Shown piece after piece: positions 34,922 through 44,146 of a stretch of DNA of 64,000 bases. The position numbers and the translations under genes were made by a program. Origin of the DNA: Kutzneria buriramensis (lineage in GTDB: Bacteria; Actinomycetota; Actinomycetes; Mycobacteriales; Pseudonocardiaceae). The first letter of the stretch is position 1; each line of letters begins with the position of its first letter. The notes under the pieces are model-generated. The model did not search any database, was not told the origin of the DNA, and saw nothing but the letters and a program-made list of their open reading frames with translations. The stretch spans positions 310,001-374,000 of the forward strand of contig NZ_QUNO01000008.1 of assembly GCF_003387475.1 (NCBI RefSeq), read 5' to 3'.

Positions 34922-35785
34922 TCAGGACTGGTGGCGGACCCGGTAGGGGGGCACCGAGTTGCCGGCGAGGGCCTCGGCGTCGATGGAGACCGGGCGGTAG
35001 CCGCTGGCCGGCAGCCGGGACTGCATCAGGGCGGTCGGGTCCGCGACCTCGTCCGCCCGGCCGAACAGGTAGGCCCACTCGTGCTCGTCCGAGCCGTAGT
35101 ACGCGGTGGTGCCGAACACCTCGGTGAACCGCCGCCACGACGTGAGCAAAGTCTGGTTGCGCCACATGGTCTGGCAGCCGGCCTGCGTGACGACCACGCC
35201 GCCCGGGGCGAGGACGGCCTTGCACATGGTCAGGAACTCCACGCCGTACAGGCGGTTGTGCTGCGCCTCCTCCTCCCGCTCGTCGGGCAGGTCGACCAGC
35301 ACGATGTCGTACCGCTGGTCGCCGTTGGCCGCGTCCACCAGGTACTGCCAGCCGTCGGCGTAGTGCACGCGCACCGGGCCGTCGCCGCGCTCGGCGCGGG
35401 CGAGCTCCTCGGTGGTGTAGCCGTACGGCAGGTGCTCGGCGCAGAGCTTCACGGCCTGGGTGTCGATGTCCACGTGGTCGACGCGGGTCGCGCCCGCGGC
35501 CACGGCCATCTGGCACACGACGCCCTCGCTGGAGCCGACCACCAGCACCGACTCCACCTTGTCGGCCAGCAGCAGCGCCGGCACCATCAGCGCCTCGTGA
35601 TAGGTCAGCTGGCTGAACTCGGTGCTCTGCCGGTCGTTGTCGCAGAACAGCGACACGCCCTGCTCGGTGCGGGCGATGACGACGTGCTGGAAGGCGGTGT
35701 CGCCCTCAAAAAGCACCTCGTGCAGGTCCCAGACCCGGGTCAGGCCGTGGCCCACCGGCTCGTGGATCTGGCTGGTTCGTTCCAT
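34922..35785 (-). CDS. speE: Spermidine synthase-like aminopropyltransferase
   Basis: 287 residues with a Rossmann methyltransferase-like fold. Family motifs: LFCDNDRQSTEFSQLTYHEALMVPALLL (substrate-binding loop), VLVVGSSEGVVCQMA (a variant of GGGDG), VDIDTQAV and YDIVLVDLPDE. The GGGDG motif is altered to GSSEG and the catalytic DxxDP-like loop reads DLPDE, so the aminopropyl acceptor may differ from putrescine. ATG 35785; lies 44 bp downstream of speD in the same direction, completing a polyamine operon. Confidence 0.85.
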   Translation of the reverse strand: MERTSQIHEPVGHGLTRVWDLHEVLFEGDTAFQHVVIARTEQGVSLFCDNDRQSTEFSQLTYHEALMVPALLLADKVESVLVVGSSEGVVCQMAVAAGATRVDHVDIDTQAVKLCAEHLPYGYTTEELARAERGDGPVRVHYADGWQYLVDAANGDQRYDIVLVDLPDEREEEAQHNRLYGVEFLTMCKAVLAPGGVVVTQAGCQTMWRNQTLLTSWRRFTEVFGTTAYYGSDEHEWAYLFGRADEVADPTALMQSRLPASGYRPVSIDAEALAGNSVPPYRVRHQS

Positions 35786-35829
35786 CGTGGTCACTTGCTT
35801 CTCACAATCTGCTTGTCTGGCAAGGGAAG

Positions 35830-36213
35830 TCAGTCGTCCTTGCCGCGGCGGATGGTCTTCGCGTGCACGACGGGGGTGCGCAGCGCCTCGGCGAGCAGCT
35901 GCACCGCGACCTCGGGTTTGGCCCGGTGGCCGCAGGTGAAGACGTCGACGAAGACCGACCCGATCTCTGGGTAGGTGTGCAGCGAGGCGTGCGACTCCGA
36001 CAGCAGCGCCAGCACGGTCACTCCCTGCGGCTCGAACCGCTTGGAGGTCACGTCCAACACGGTCGCCCCGGCCTGGTCGAGCACGCTGGTCAGGATGTCG
36101 CGCAACAGGGCCTCGTCGTTGAGGAGGTCGGCGTCGATGCCTTCCATCTCGGCGAGGACGTGCTGTCCGGTGAACGACCCGACGGTCTGCACCGAGCCCA
36201 GTACTCCGGTCAT
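35830..36213 (-). CDS. speD: S-adenosylmethionine decarboxylase proenzyme (prokaryotic type)
   Basis: 127 residues, the size of class 1b AdoMetDC. The self-cleavage site is visible in SESHASLHTYPE: cleavage between Glu73 and Ser74 makes the pyruvoyl group, and the VDVFTCG segment holds the conserved catalytic Cys. It supplies decarboxylated SAM for aminopropyl transfer by the downstream synthase. ATG 36213. A tetraloop hairpin lies just upstream, between it and the decarboxylase gene. Confidence 0.95.
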   Translation of the reverse strand: MTGVLGSVQTVGSFTGQHVLAEMEGIDADLLNDEALLRDILTSVLDQAGATVLDVTSKRFEPQGVTVLALLSESHASLHTYPEIGSVFVDVFTCGHRAKPEVAVQLLAEALRTPVVHAKTIRRGKDD

Positions 36214-36242
36214 CTATCACTCCCTACTGTTCCAGGTGAGAA

Positions 36243-36262
36243 CAGACCTCCGGCGAGGTCTG
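36243..36262. terminator. Short hairpin between ornithine decarboxylase and speD genes
   Basis: CAGACCTC-CGGC-GAGGTCTG, an 8-bp perfect stem with a 4-base loop, inside a 73-bp intergenic gap of one operon. It could be an attenuator or a processing site that tunes speD expression. Confidence 0.5.
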
Positions 36263-36286
36263 CACGCAAAAAGGGGTCGTCGCTGC

Positions 36287-37519
36287 TCAGATGCAGTGCG
36301 TGGGCAGCGGCGCGAAACCGTTGAACGCTATGGAGGAGTAGCTCGCCGTGTAGGCGCCGGTATTGAGGAAGTCCAGCGCGTCGCCGGGTCGCAGACTCAT
36401 CGGCAGGCGGTAGACGTTGTGCTGGTACAGCACATCGTCGCCGTCGCAGGTCGGACCGGCGAGATAGACCGGTCCGGTCTCACCTTCGCTGCCCGAATTC
36501 TCCTGGCGTGGCGTGGCCAGCAGATAGGTGATGTACTCGTTCTCAGTCTCCGCCAAGCCGTTGTACCGGCCCACGTCCAGGTACACCCAGCGCTTGTCGT
36601 CCACAGTGGACTTGCGGGAGACCAGCACCACCTCGGAGCGCAGCAGGCCGGCGTCGGAGACCAGGAACCGGCCCGGCTCCAGCACCAGCCGCGGCGGCGC
36701 GGCGAAATGCCTTTCCACGGAAGCGGTGATCGCCGTGGCGAAGTCGGCCAGCGGCGGCGCGGGGCGTGTGTAGTTGCCGGGCAGGCCGCCGCCGATGTTG
36801 AGCATGCCCAGCTCGACGCCCTCGGCCGCGAGCTTCGCGGTGATCTCCCCGGCCTGCTCGATCGCCGCGTCCCAGGCGCGCGGATCCAGCTGCTGCGAGC
36901 CGACGTGGAAAGACACACCCGCCGGCGTCAGGCCCAGTTCCGGGGCCCGCGCGAGGAGTCGGGTGGCCAGGTCCGGGGCGCAGCCGAACTTGTGGCCGAA
37001 CGGCGTCAGCGAACCGGTGTCGGCCAGCACGATCCGGCAGAACACCGACGCGCCCGGGGCCATCTCGGCGATGGTCTCCAGGTCCGTGTCGCTGTCCGTG
37101 GTGAACAGCCGCACACCGCGTGCGTAGGCGTAGCCGATGTCGGCTCGCTTCTTGATCGTGTTGCCGTACGAGATGTGCTCCGGACGGGCGCCCTCGGCCA
37201 GGCACAGGTCGATCTCCGGCGGGCTGGCGACGTCGAAGCGCGCGCCCAGCTCCACCAGGAGGCGCACCACTTCCCGCGCCGGATTGGCCTTGACGGCGTA
37301 GTACAGCCCCGCGCCGTCGAAGGCCGCCGCGAGCTGCTGGTAGCGCTCGCGGATCGTCGCCAGGTCGATGACCAGACACGGGGTGGCGGGCTTCTCCCGC
37401 TCGAGGTACTCGCGGATACGGGCTATCGCCCCGGTCAGCTCCACCGCTGTCGGCGGAGGTGTCGCCGTGTCGACCGTTTCTGTCGGCTGCGGCGCCATGA
37501 CGGCGAGGCTCTGTCCCAT
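36287..37519 (-). CDS. Ornithine (PLP-dependent, alanine-racemase fold) decarboxylase
   Basis: 410 residues. The PLP lysine lies in YYAVKANP, then FDVASPPEIDLCL, SFHVGSQQ, NIGGGLPGNY (PLP phosphate loop), EPGRFLVSDAG, and GPTCDGDDVLY, the active-site cysteine motif diagnostic of ornithine decarboxylases as opposed to diaminopimelate decarboxylase. It makes putrescine, feeding the SpeD/SpeE step encoded downstream. ATG 37519 has GGTAGG upstream; a second ATG at 37498 is possible. Confidence 0.92.
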   Translation of the reverse strand: MGQSLAVMAPQPTETVDTATPPPTAVELTGAIARIREYLEREKPATPCLVIDLATIRERYQQLAAAFDGAGLYYAVKANPAREVVRLLVELGARFDVASPPEIDLCLAEGARPEHISYGNTIKKRADIGYAYARGVRLFTTDSDTDLETIAEMAPGASVFCRIVLADTGSLTPFGHKFGCAPDLATRLLARAPELGLTPAGVSFHVGSQQLDPRAWDAAIEQAGEITAKLAAEGVELGMLNIGGGLPGNYTRPAPPLADFATAITASVERHFAAPPRLVLEPGRFLVSDAGLLRSEVVLVSRKSTVDDKRWVYLDVGRYNGLAETENEYITYLLATPRQENSGSEGETGPVYLAGPTCDGDDVLYQHNVYRLPMSLRPGDALDFLNTGAYTASYSSIAFNGFAPLPTHCI

Positions 37520-37717
37520 TCCGCTACGTACCTACCATTCTCGGGTCAGTGTGTGCGTCGACCCGTTCGCCGCTTGGGTGGTCACGATGCGCTGCGCATC
37601 GCGGCGAGTCATGGTAAGGCCTCGACGGGCCTGTTGGCGACCATCACCCCCAAGTGGGGCAATCCGGTCCGGGTGTCACCCCTCACACTCCGGTCCGTCC
37701 GGATGAACCACTCGCAA

Positions 37718-39856
37718 CTAGAACGTGTGCAATGGTTGTGCGGCAAGGGAAGTTGCGGCGTCATGGATGTCGTCCTCGGACAACAGGACGGTGCGCGCCG
37801 CATCACCGAGCGGGATGAAGCTGTCCTCGCTCGCCACCCGTTGGACGATCCCGGTGAAACCTTCGTCGCCCAGCGCGGTGATGACGCCCTCGGCGACGCC
37901 GCCGGTGCGGCGGGTCTCGTCGACGACGAGCACGCGGCCGGTCGCGGCGGCCTCGCGGAGCAGATCCTCGACCGGCAGCGGGGCGAGCCAGCGCAAGTCG
38001 AGCACGCGGCAGGAGATTCCGTCGGCGGCCAGCCGACGGGCTACGCGCAGGCTCATCCGGACGCCGTTGCCGAAGCTGACCAGGGTGAGGTCCGTGCCGT
38101 CGCCGTGGGTGCGCCCGCGGCCGATCGGCACGTGCTCGGTCGGCGCGGGCGCGAGCCAGCCGCCGTCGCCCTCGGAATGCAGGTCGCGGGTGTGGTACAG
38201 CGCAATGGGTTCCAGGAACACCGACAGCGTGCCGTCGACGTCGGCGGCGGTGACGCAGGTGCGCAGCATGGCGGCGGCGTCGTCCGGCCGGGACGGAGAG
38301 GCGATCACCAGCCCGGGGATGTCCCGCAGCGCCGCGACGGCGTTGTCGTTGTGGAAATGGCCGCCGAATCCCTTCTGGTACGCGTAGCCGGCGATCCGCA
38401 CGACCATCGGGTTCCGGTACTGCCCCTGCGAGAAGAACGGCAGCGACGCGCCCTCGCCGCGGAGCTGGTCGACGGCATTGTGCAGGTACGCCAGGTACTG
38501 GATCTCGGCGACGGGCAGCAGGCCGGAGACGCCGAGCCCGAGGCCCAGCCCCAGCACGGACTGCTCGTCGAGCAGGGTGTCGAACACCCGACCGGCCCCG
38601 GCCAGCTTCTGCAGGCCCCGGGTGACGCCGTAGACGCCGCCCTTGCGCGCGACGTCCTCGCCGAACACGCACAGCCCCGGGTGCCGGCCCAGCAGCTGCG
38701 CGAGGGTCCGGTTGACGGCTTGCGCGAACGTCGCCGGTTCGTCCCAGGTGAGCGGTTCGATGCGGGACGCGACGAGGGCGGGCCGGCGTGGAGCCAGCGG
38801 CGCCATGACCGCCTTCGCACTGTCCAACTGCGGCCGTCCGGACGCGTCCTCGGCCAGCTCTCGGACCTCCTGGCGCTTCGCCTCGTACCGCTCGAGCACG
38901 TCGGCGGGCGTCAGGATCCCGGCGGCCACCAGGGTTTCCGCGGTGCCCAGCACCGGATCCCGCGCCAGGCCATCGATGATGTCGGCACTGCTCCGGTACG
39001 CCACCTCGGCGTCCGAACCGGCGTGTCCCATGAGCCGCACGGTGGACAGGTGCAGGAACGCCGGCTTCCGGTGCCGCCGCACGTATTCCGCCGCCTCCGT
39101 GGCGACCTCGCGCGTCTGCACGAGGTCGAAACCGCTGGCGTGGAAGTAGCGCAGCCCCGGCCGCGAGCCGTACGCGGTGGCGATCCAGCCCTGCGGCGTC
39201 GGCACGCTGATGCCGAGACCGTTGTCCTCGCAGACGAACAGCAACGGCACGGGCAGCCCTTGATAGGCCGTGTAGACGGCAGCGTTGATCGAACCGGCCG
39301 CCGTCGAATGGTTGGCGGAGGCATCGCCGAAGCTGCACACGGTGATCGCGTCCGGCGCCCATTTCGACGGCACGCCGAGCTTGCGGGCGCGGTCGATGGC
39401 GAACGCGACGCCCAGCGCGCGGGGCAGATGCGAGGCGATCGTGGACGTCTGGGGGATGATCGCCGCGTCGTGATGGCCGAACACCTTGTGCCGGCCGCCG
39501 GCGATCGGCTCATCGGTGGCGGCCATCATGCCCAGCAGCACATCCAACAGCCCGTTGCGGCCGAGCTGCCGCATCCGTTCCAGGTAGAACGCGCCGGAGC
39601 GGTAGTGCAGCAGCGCCGGATCGGTGGGCCGCAACGCCGCCGCCACGGCCGCGTTGCCCTCGTGACCGGACGAGCCGATGGTGTAGTAGCCCAGGCCGCG
39701 TGCCCGGAACTCGCGCGCGGCGAGGTCCAGGTGCCGGCTGCCGAGCTGCGCGTCGAACAGCTCCAGCAGCTGCGGCCCGACCGGCGCCAGCGGCCGCCGG
39801 CCGGGCGCCAGCGCCCGTACCGACGCGACGAAGTGCTCGTCGACCTGCTCCGTCAA
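37718..39856 (-). CDS. Thiamine-dependent 2-oxoacid dehydrogenase E1 with fused alpha and beta parts
   Basis: 712 residues. The N-terminal half is E1-alpha-like (GYYTIGSSGHEGN, FGDASANHSTAAGSIN with the ThDP motif, YRSSADI); the C-terminal half is E1-beta-like (GEDVARKGGVYGVTRGL, the EIQYLAYLHNAVDQL dimer segment, VDETRRTGGVAEGVI). Such fusions occur in branched-chain and other acyl-transferring dehydrogenases. The TTG start at 39856 overlaps the acyl-CoA dehydrogenase stop (TTGA), so it is translationally coupled. The substrate may be a branched-chain 2-oxoacid or 2-oxoadipate; E2/E3 genes are not in the window. Confidence 0.85.
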   Translation of the reverse strand: MTEQVDEHFVASVRALAPGRRPLAPVGPQLLELFDAQLGSRHLDLAAREFRARGLGYYTIGSSGHEGNAAVAAALRPTDPALLHYRSGAFYLERMRQLGRNGLLDVLLGMMAATDEPIAGGRHKVFGHHDAAIIPQTSTIASHLPRALGVAFAIDRARKLGVPSKWAPDAITVCSFGDASANHSTAAGSINAAVYTAYQGLPVPLLFVCEDNGLGISVPTPQGWIATAYGSRPGLRYFHASGFDLVQTREVATEAAEYVRRHRKPAFLHLSTVRLMGHAGSDAEVAYRSSADIIDGLARDPVLGTAETLVAAGILTPADVLERYEAKRQEVRELAEDASGRPQLDSAKAVMAPLAPRRPALVASRIEPLTWDEPATFAQAVNRTLAQLLGRHPGLCVFGEDVARKGGVYGVTRGLQKLAGAGRVFDTLLDEQSVLGLGLGLGVSGLLPVAEIQYLAYLHNAVDQLRGEGASLPFFSQGQYRNPMVVRIAGYAYQKGFGGHFHNDNAVAALRDIPGLVIASPSRPDDAAAMLRTCVTAADVDGTLSVFLEPIALYHTRDLHSEGDGGWLAPAPTEHVPIGRGRTHGDGTDLTLVSFGNGVRMSLRVARRLAADGISCRVLDLRWLAPLPVEDLLREAAATGRVLVVDETRRTGGVAEGVITALGDEGFTGIVQRVASEDSFIPLGDAARTVLLSEDDIHDAATSLAAQPLHTF

Positions 39857-41010
39857 CGGTACGCACCGATCCCGGTGATGGCCTGGCCGAGCACCAGTGT
39901 GTGGATCTCGCTGGTGCCCTCGTAGGTCAGCACCGACTCCAGGTTGTTCGCGTGCCGCAGCACCGAGTACTCGGTGGTGATGCCGCTGGCGGCCAGGATC
40001 GTCCGCGCCGTGCGGGCGATGTCCAGCGCGGCCCGCACGTTGTTCAGCTTGCCGAAGCTGACGTGCTCGGCCCGGCACTTGCCGGCGTCCTTGAGCCGTC
40101 CGATGTGCACCGCGGCGAGGAACGCCTTCTCCAGCTCCAGCACCATGCCCACCAGCTTCTCCTGGGTGAGCTGGAAGCCGGCGATCGGCCGGTCGAACTG
40201 CACGCGCGTCTTGGCGTAGTCCAGGGCCGTCGCGTAGCAGTCGCGGGCCGCGCCGACCGCGCCCCACAGGATGCCGAACCTCGCCTCGTTCAGGCACGAC
40301 AGGGGAGCGCCGACACCGCGGCTCTCCGGCAGCACCGCGTCGGCCGGCAGGACGCAGTCCTCCAGGATCAGCTCCGACGTCACGGATGCCCGTAGCGACA
40401 ACTTGTCCTTGATGTCCCGGGTGGTGAAACCCTTGGTGCCACGGGGAACCAGGAAGCCGCGGATGCGGTCCTCGGTGCGCGCCCAGACGACGGCGACGTC
40501 CGCGATGCCGCCGTTGGTGATCCACAGCTTGCTGCCGTTGAGGATCCATTCACCGTTGACCTCACGGGCGGTGGTGCGCATGCCGGCCGGGTTGCTGCCG
40601 AAGTCCGGCTCGGTCAGGCCGAAGCAGCCGATCACCTCGCCGGTGGCCATCTTCGGCAGCCACTGCTGCTTCTGGTCCTCCGAGCCGAACTTGTGGATCG
40701 CCGTCATGGCAAGGGATCCCTGCACGGAGACGAAGCTGCGCAGCCCGCTGTCCACGGCCTCCAGCTCCATGCACGCGATGCCGTACGCCGTCGCGCTGGC
40801 GCCGGCGCAGCCGTAGCCCTGCAGGTGCATGCCGAACAGGCCCAACTCGCCCAGTTCCGGCGCCAGCTCGCGGGGGAACGTGCCGTCGGCGAACCAGCGG
40901 CCGACGTTGGGCCGCACCTTCGCGTCGACGAAGTCCCTTACCGTGTCCCGGATCAGCCGCTCCTCGTCGGAGAAGCCGTCGGCGACGCCGAGGAGATCGA
41001 TCGGGTCCAT
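39853..41010 (-). CDS. Acyl-CoA dehydrogenase, glutaryl-CoA dehydrogenase-like
   Basis: 385 residues. It has GYGCAGASATAYGIACMELEAVDSGLRSFVSVQGSLAM, CFGLTEPDFGSNPAGM, KLWITNG and the C-terminal NLESVLTYEGTSEIHTLVLGQAITG with the catalytic Glu in YEGTSEIH. The first segment is the pattern of glutaryl-CoA dehydrogenases, which decarboxylate glutaryl-CoA to crotonyl-CoA in lysine and tryptophan breakdown. ATG 41010 overlaps the aldehyde dehydrogenase stop (ATGA). Confidence 0.88.
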   Translation of the reverse strand: MDPIDLLGVADGFSDEERLIRDTVRDFVDAKVRPNVGRWFADGTFPRELAPELGELGLFGMHLQGYGCAGASATAYGIACMELEAVDSGLRSFVSVQGSLAMTAIHKFGSEDQKQQWLPKMATGEVIGCFGLTEPDFGSNPAGMRTTAREVNGEWILNGSKLWITNGGIADVAVVWARTEDRIRGFLVPRGTKGFTTRDIKDKLSLRASVTSELILEDCVLPADAVLPESRGVGAPLSCLNEARFGILWGAVGAARDCYATALDYAKTRVQFDRPIAGFQLTQEKLVGMVLELEKAFLAAVHIGRLKDAGKCRAEHVSFGKLNNVRAALDIARTARTILAASGITTEYSVLRHANNLESVLTYEGTSEIHTLVLGQAITGIGAYR

Positions 41011-42566
41011 CAATCCTCCAGCCGGAAGTCGAGCTCGGCGGCCGGCAGCTCGACCATGTCCATCTGCGCCTTCTGGAGCTTGCCGGCGTAGTCCCAGTTC
41101 ATCGACTGCCAGCGGGTGAACTGGTCCAGCACCCACACGCCGGACTGCCGGCTTCCGTTGCCGGACAAGCCGTTTCCGCCGAACGGCAGATGAGCCTCCG
41201 CGCCCGAGGTCGAGTTGTTCACGCTCACCATGCCGGCCCGGCAGCGCTCGCGGAACCGGAATGCGTTGCTGGCATTGGTGGTGTAGATCGCCGCCGACAG
41301 GCCGTACCCGTGGCCGTTCGCGAGTTCGACCGCCTCGTCGAAGGTGTCGAAGGTGCCGACGCCGACCAGCGGGCCGAAGGTCTCGGTGCGGTACAGCTCG
41401 TCCTGCGCGGTGATGCCGTCCACGATCATCGGGTGCACATAGACCCCTCGGTCGGCCTGGCCGACGAAACCCTTGCGGGGATTGGCATCCGTGATCCGGC
41501 CGATGCCGGTCGAGCCGTGCACGAGGTGGTGCGGCCGGACCAGCTCCAGGTACCGTTCGAAGCGCTCCGCGTAGCGGACGTCGATCAGCGGGCCGTACAG
41601 GACGCCCTGGCTCGGGTCGCCGATGACCGCGCTCTCCACCGCCGCGGTGAAGCGGCGCAGGAACTCGTCGTGCACCTCGCGCTGCACGAACACCGTGCCC
41701 AGCGACGTGCAGCGCTGGCCGGCGGAGCCGAAGCCGCTGAACAGGGCGCCCTCGACGGCCAGGTCCAGGTCGGCGTCGGCCATCACGACCAGCGGGTTCT
41801 TGCCGCCGAGCTCGAGGCACGGGGCCTGCAGGTAGCGCCCGCACAGCTCGCTGATCGCCCGACCGACCTCGGTCGAGCCGGTGAAGCCGACCTTGTCCAC
41901 CACGCCGGCGGAGAGTGCCTGCTCCAGGCCGGCGAAGGTCGCCTTGCCGTCGGCCTGCACGAGGTTGAGGACGCCCAGCGGCACGCCGGCGTGCCAGATC
42001 AGCTCGGCCAGCGCCTGGCCGACCGCCGCGGAGAGCTCCGCCGGCTTCCACACCACGGTGTTGCCGCACAGCAGCGCCGGCACGAGGTACCAGGACGGCA
42101 CCGCCGCCGGGAAGTTCGCGGCCGTGATGATCGCCGTCACGCCGACCGGCACGCGGAAGGTGAACAGCTGCTTGTCCGGCATCTCGCTCGGCACCGTCTG
42201 GCCGTAGAGGCGGCGGCCCTCGCCGAGAAAGAAGTCGCAGGTGTCGACGATCTCCTGCACCTCGCCCAGCGACTCCGCGTACGGCTTGCCGATCTCGCGG
42301 GTGATCAGCCGGGCCAGGGCCTCCTTGTTGGCCTCGACCAGGCGGCCCAGCCGGGCGATGACCTGGCCGCGGACCGGGGCGGGGATAGCCGCCCAGTCGG
42401 CCTGCGCCCCGCGGGCGGCCCGCGCCGCGTCGACGAAGGTCTCCGGGCCGGCCAGGGACACCTCCGCCACCACGTCGTCGAGGTCGGCGGGGTTGTGGGA
42501 GCGGACGACGCTGCTGGCCCGCTGGTCGGGGGCGCCGGCGACGACGGAGACGCACTTGTGCTGCAT
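41010..42566 (-). CDS. ALDH7-like aldehyde dehydrogenase
   Basis: 518 residues. The catalytic Cys lies in GSAGQRCTS and the Glu in LELGGKNP. EVQEIVDTCDFFLGEGRR and SVNNSTSGAEAHLPFGGNGLSGNGSRQSG resemble antiquitin/piperideine-6-carboxylate (aminoadipate semialdehyde) dehydrogenase. With the glutaryl-CoA dehydrogenase-like and E1 genes in the same operon, this suggests lysine catabolism, though a methylmalonate-semialdehyde-like role in valine breakdown is also possible. ATG 42566 is chosen; a 133-bp gap to the divergent amino-acid dehydrogenase holds the promoters. Confidence 0.85.
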   Translation of the reverse strand: MQHKCVSVVAGAPDQRASSVVRSHNPADLDDVVAEVSLAGPETFVDAARAARGAQADWAAIPAPVRGQVIARLGRLVEANKEALARLITREIGKPYAESLGEVQEIVDTCDFFLGEGRRLYGQTVPSEMPDKQLFTFRVPVGVTAIITAANFPAAVPSWYLVPALLCGNTVVWKPAELSAAVGQALAELIWHAGVPLGVLNLVQADGKATFAGLEQALSAGVVDKVGFTGSTEVGRAISELCGRYLQAPCLELGGKNPLVVMADADLDLAVEGALFSGFGSAGQRCTSLGTVFVQREVHDEFLRRFTAAVESAVIGDPSQGVLYGPLIDVRYAERFERYLELVRPHHLVHGSTGIGRITDANPRKGFVGQADRGVYVHPMIVDGITAQDELYRTETFGPLVGVGTFDTFDEAVELANGHGYGLSAAIYTTNASNAFRFRERCRAGMVSVNNSTSGAEAHLPFGGNGLSGNGSRQSGVWVLDQFTRWQSMNWDYAGKLQKAQMDMVELPAAELDFRLED

Positions 42567-42699
42567 GACGTCTACCTTGGCCAACCCACCGGTCGTCCGC
42601 CAACTCCGGGAGCCCACGGGCTGTTGGTGGCGAGGTGCAGCATTGCTGGTCCTTGGATCCCAGAGGCCTTTTCCTCCTGCATGTCGCTAGCGTGGGGCC

Positions 42700-43833
42700 A
42701 TGTTCGAGCTGATGGACGAGTGGGGCCCGGAGAAGGTCGTCTGCGTGTCCGACACGCGGACCGGCATGCGCGGGGTGCTGGTGATCGACAACACCGCGCG
42801 GGGCATGGGCAAGGGCGGGACGCGGATGAGCGCCACGCTGACCGTCGGTGAGGTGGCGCGGCTGGCGCGGGTCATGACGTGGAAGTGGGCCGGCGTCGAC
42901 CTGTTCTTCGGCGGGGCCAAGGCCGGCATCCGGTTCGACCCGTCGTCGCCGGACAAGGAGGCCGCGCTGCGGGCGTTCGTTCGGCTGCTGTCCAACGAGA
43001 TCCCGTCCGAGTACGTCGTCGGCCTCGACATGGGACTGACGGAGCGGGACGCCGCCATCGTGCAGGACGAACTCCGGGACCGCGGCGCCGCCGTCGGCAC
43101 CCCCGCCGAGCTGGGCGGGGTGCCGTACGACGAGCTCGGCGTCACCGGCTACGGCGTCGCCGAGGCCACCGACGCCGTGGTGCCGCTGTCCGGCAAGCGG
43201 GTCGCCATCCAGGGCTTCGGCGCCGTCGGCCGCGCCGCCGCTCGTCGCTACGCCGAGCTCGGCGCCACCGTCGTCGCCGTTTCCTCCGCTCTGGGCGCCG
43301 TGCACGATCCCGCCGGGTTGGACGTCGATCGCCTGCTGGCGGTGCCCGGTGACGCGGCCGTCGTGGAGTACTCCGGTGGTTCGCAGCTGGCCCTCGGCGC
43401 GGAGTTGCTGGTGCCCACCGACGTGCTGGTTCCGTGCGCGTTGCAGGACGTCATCGACGACTCCCTCGCCGGCCGGATCACCGCCTCGGTCGTCGTCGAG
43501 GGCGCCAACATGCCTACGTCCTCGGCGGCCCAGGAGGTGTTGGCCGCCCGGGGCATCACCGTGCTGCCCGACTTCATCGCCAACGCCGGCGGGGTCGTCG
43601 CCGCGGCCTTCGCCATGGACGCCCGACACTCCGCCTTCCGCCCCGACCCCGCCGCCATCTACGCCACCATCTCCAGCAAGCTCCGCGCCAACGCCACCAC
43701 CGTCGTGGAGGTGGCCGCCAGCACCGATGTCACCACCCACGCCGCCGCCAGGTCCCTGGCCGAATCCCGCGTCCGCACCGCCATGGAGCTCCGCGGCCGG
43801 GTGTCTCACACTGCGACGCCCGCCCTCCCCTAA
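42700..43833 (+). CDS. Glu/Leu/Phe/Val dehydrogenase
   Basis: 377 residues, the length of actinobacterial valine/leucine dehydrogenases. The catalytic Lys lies in FFGGAKAGI, the Asp in VGLDMG, and the Rossmann motif GFGAVGRAAA follows. It deaminates an amino acid to a 2-oxoacid using NAD. It is divergent from the ALDH-ACAD-E1 operon, and together they could run a branched-chain amino acid or lysine route. Confidence 0.9.
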   Translation: MFELMDEWGPEKVVCVSDTRTGMRGVLVIDNTARGMGKGGTRMSATLTVGEVARLARVMTWKWAGVDLFFGGAKAGIRFDPSSPDKEAALRAFVRLLSNEIPSEYVVGLDMGLTERDAAIVQDELRDRGAAVGTPAELGGVPYDELGVTGYGVAEATDAVVPLSGKRVAIQGFGAVGRAAARRYAELGATVVAVSSALGAVHDPAGLDVDRLLAVPGDAAVVEYSGGSQLALGAELLVPTDVLVPCALQDVIDDSLAGRITASVVVEGANMPTSSAAQEVLAARGITVLPDFIANAGGVVAAAFAMDARHSAFRPDPAAIYATISSKLRANATTVVEVAASTDVTTHAAARSLAESRVRTAMELRGRVSHTATPALP

Positions 43834-43856
43834 TCGACCTGGTCAACCCCCACCCC

Positions 43857-43900
43857 GGCGAGTCGCGCTCACAGACAGAACGAATGTAGGTTTCAGGCAG
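43857..43900. repeat. Dispersed repeat, partial copy of the 34815-34917 palindrome
   Basis: GGCGAGTCGCGCTCA, then ACGAATGTAGGTTTCAGGCA, matches one side of the giant stem-loop at 34821-34865 at most positions, but the mirrored arm is missing here. It lies 24 bases after the amino-acid dehydrogenase stop. Confidence 0.7.
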
Positions 43901-43926
43901 AAATCGGGACCGACAGGGCCAAGGAG

Positions 43927-44146
43927 TCAGGCTGCTTCGACGGTGGTGGCGACGACGGTGCTCGGGCGGGGCATCGCTTCGCCCGATTCGCGCATGACCT
44001 GAAGGTGGCTGCGGATGGCTTCCCGCATTTCCTGCAAGGTCTCCTCGGGGGGTATCGCCCAGGGCCACACAGCCGGGCAGGTCGGGAGACCACGCGCCGT
44101 AACCACCGTCATCGGCGCGTTCGACGATGACCGCGTACGTGCTCAC
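43927..44146 (-). pseudogene. HicB-like antitoxin with a homopolymer frameshift
   Basis: From GTG 44146 the frame reads VSTYAVIVERADDGGYGAWSPDLPGCVALGDTP, the HicB N-terminal fold, then breaks at a run of six C (44047-44052). Removing one base restores EETLQEMREAIRSHLQVMRESGEAMPRP and a stop at 43927. The intact form would be 72 residues. The change may be a true mutation, a sequencing error or a slippage site. GTG overlaps the stop of the upstream 129-residue gene (GTGA). Confidence 0.8.

Noticed and set aside
35975-43809. Very long open frames (over 1,300 codons) on the strand opposite or in another frame to the polyamine and catabolic operons
   Set aside because: They overlay genes with clear family motifs on the other frame; extreme GC at third positions produces such antisense frames. 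Their translations are low-complexity and Arg/Gly/His-rich.
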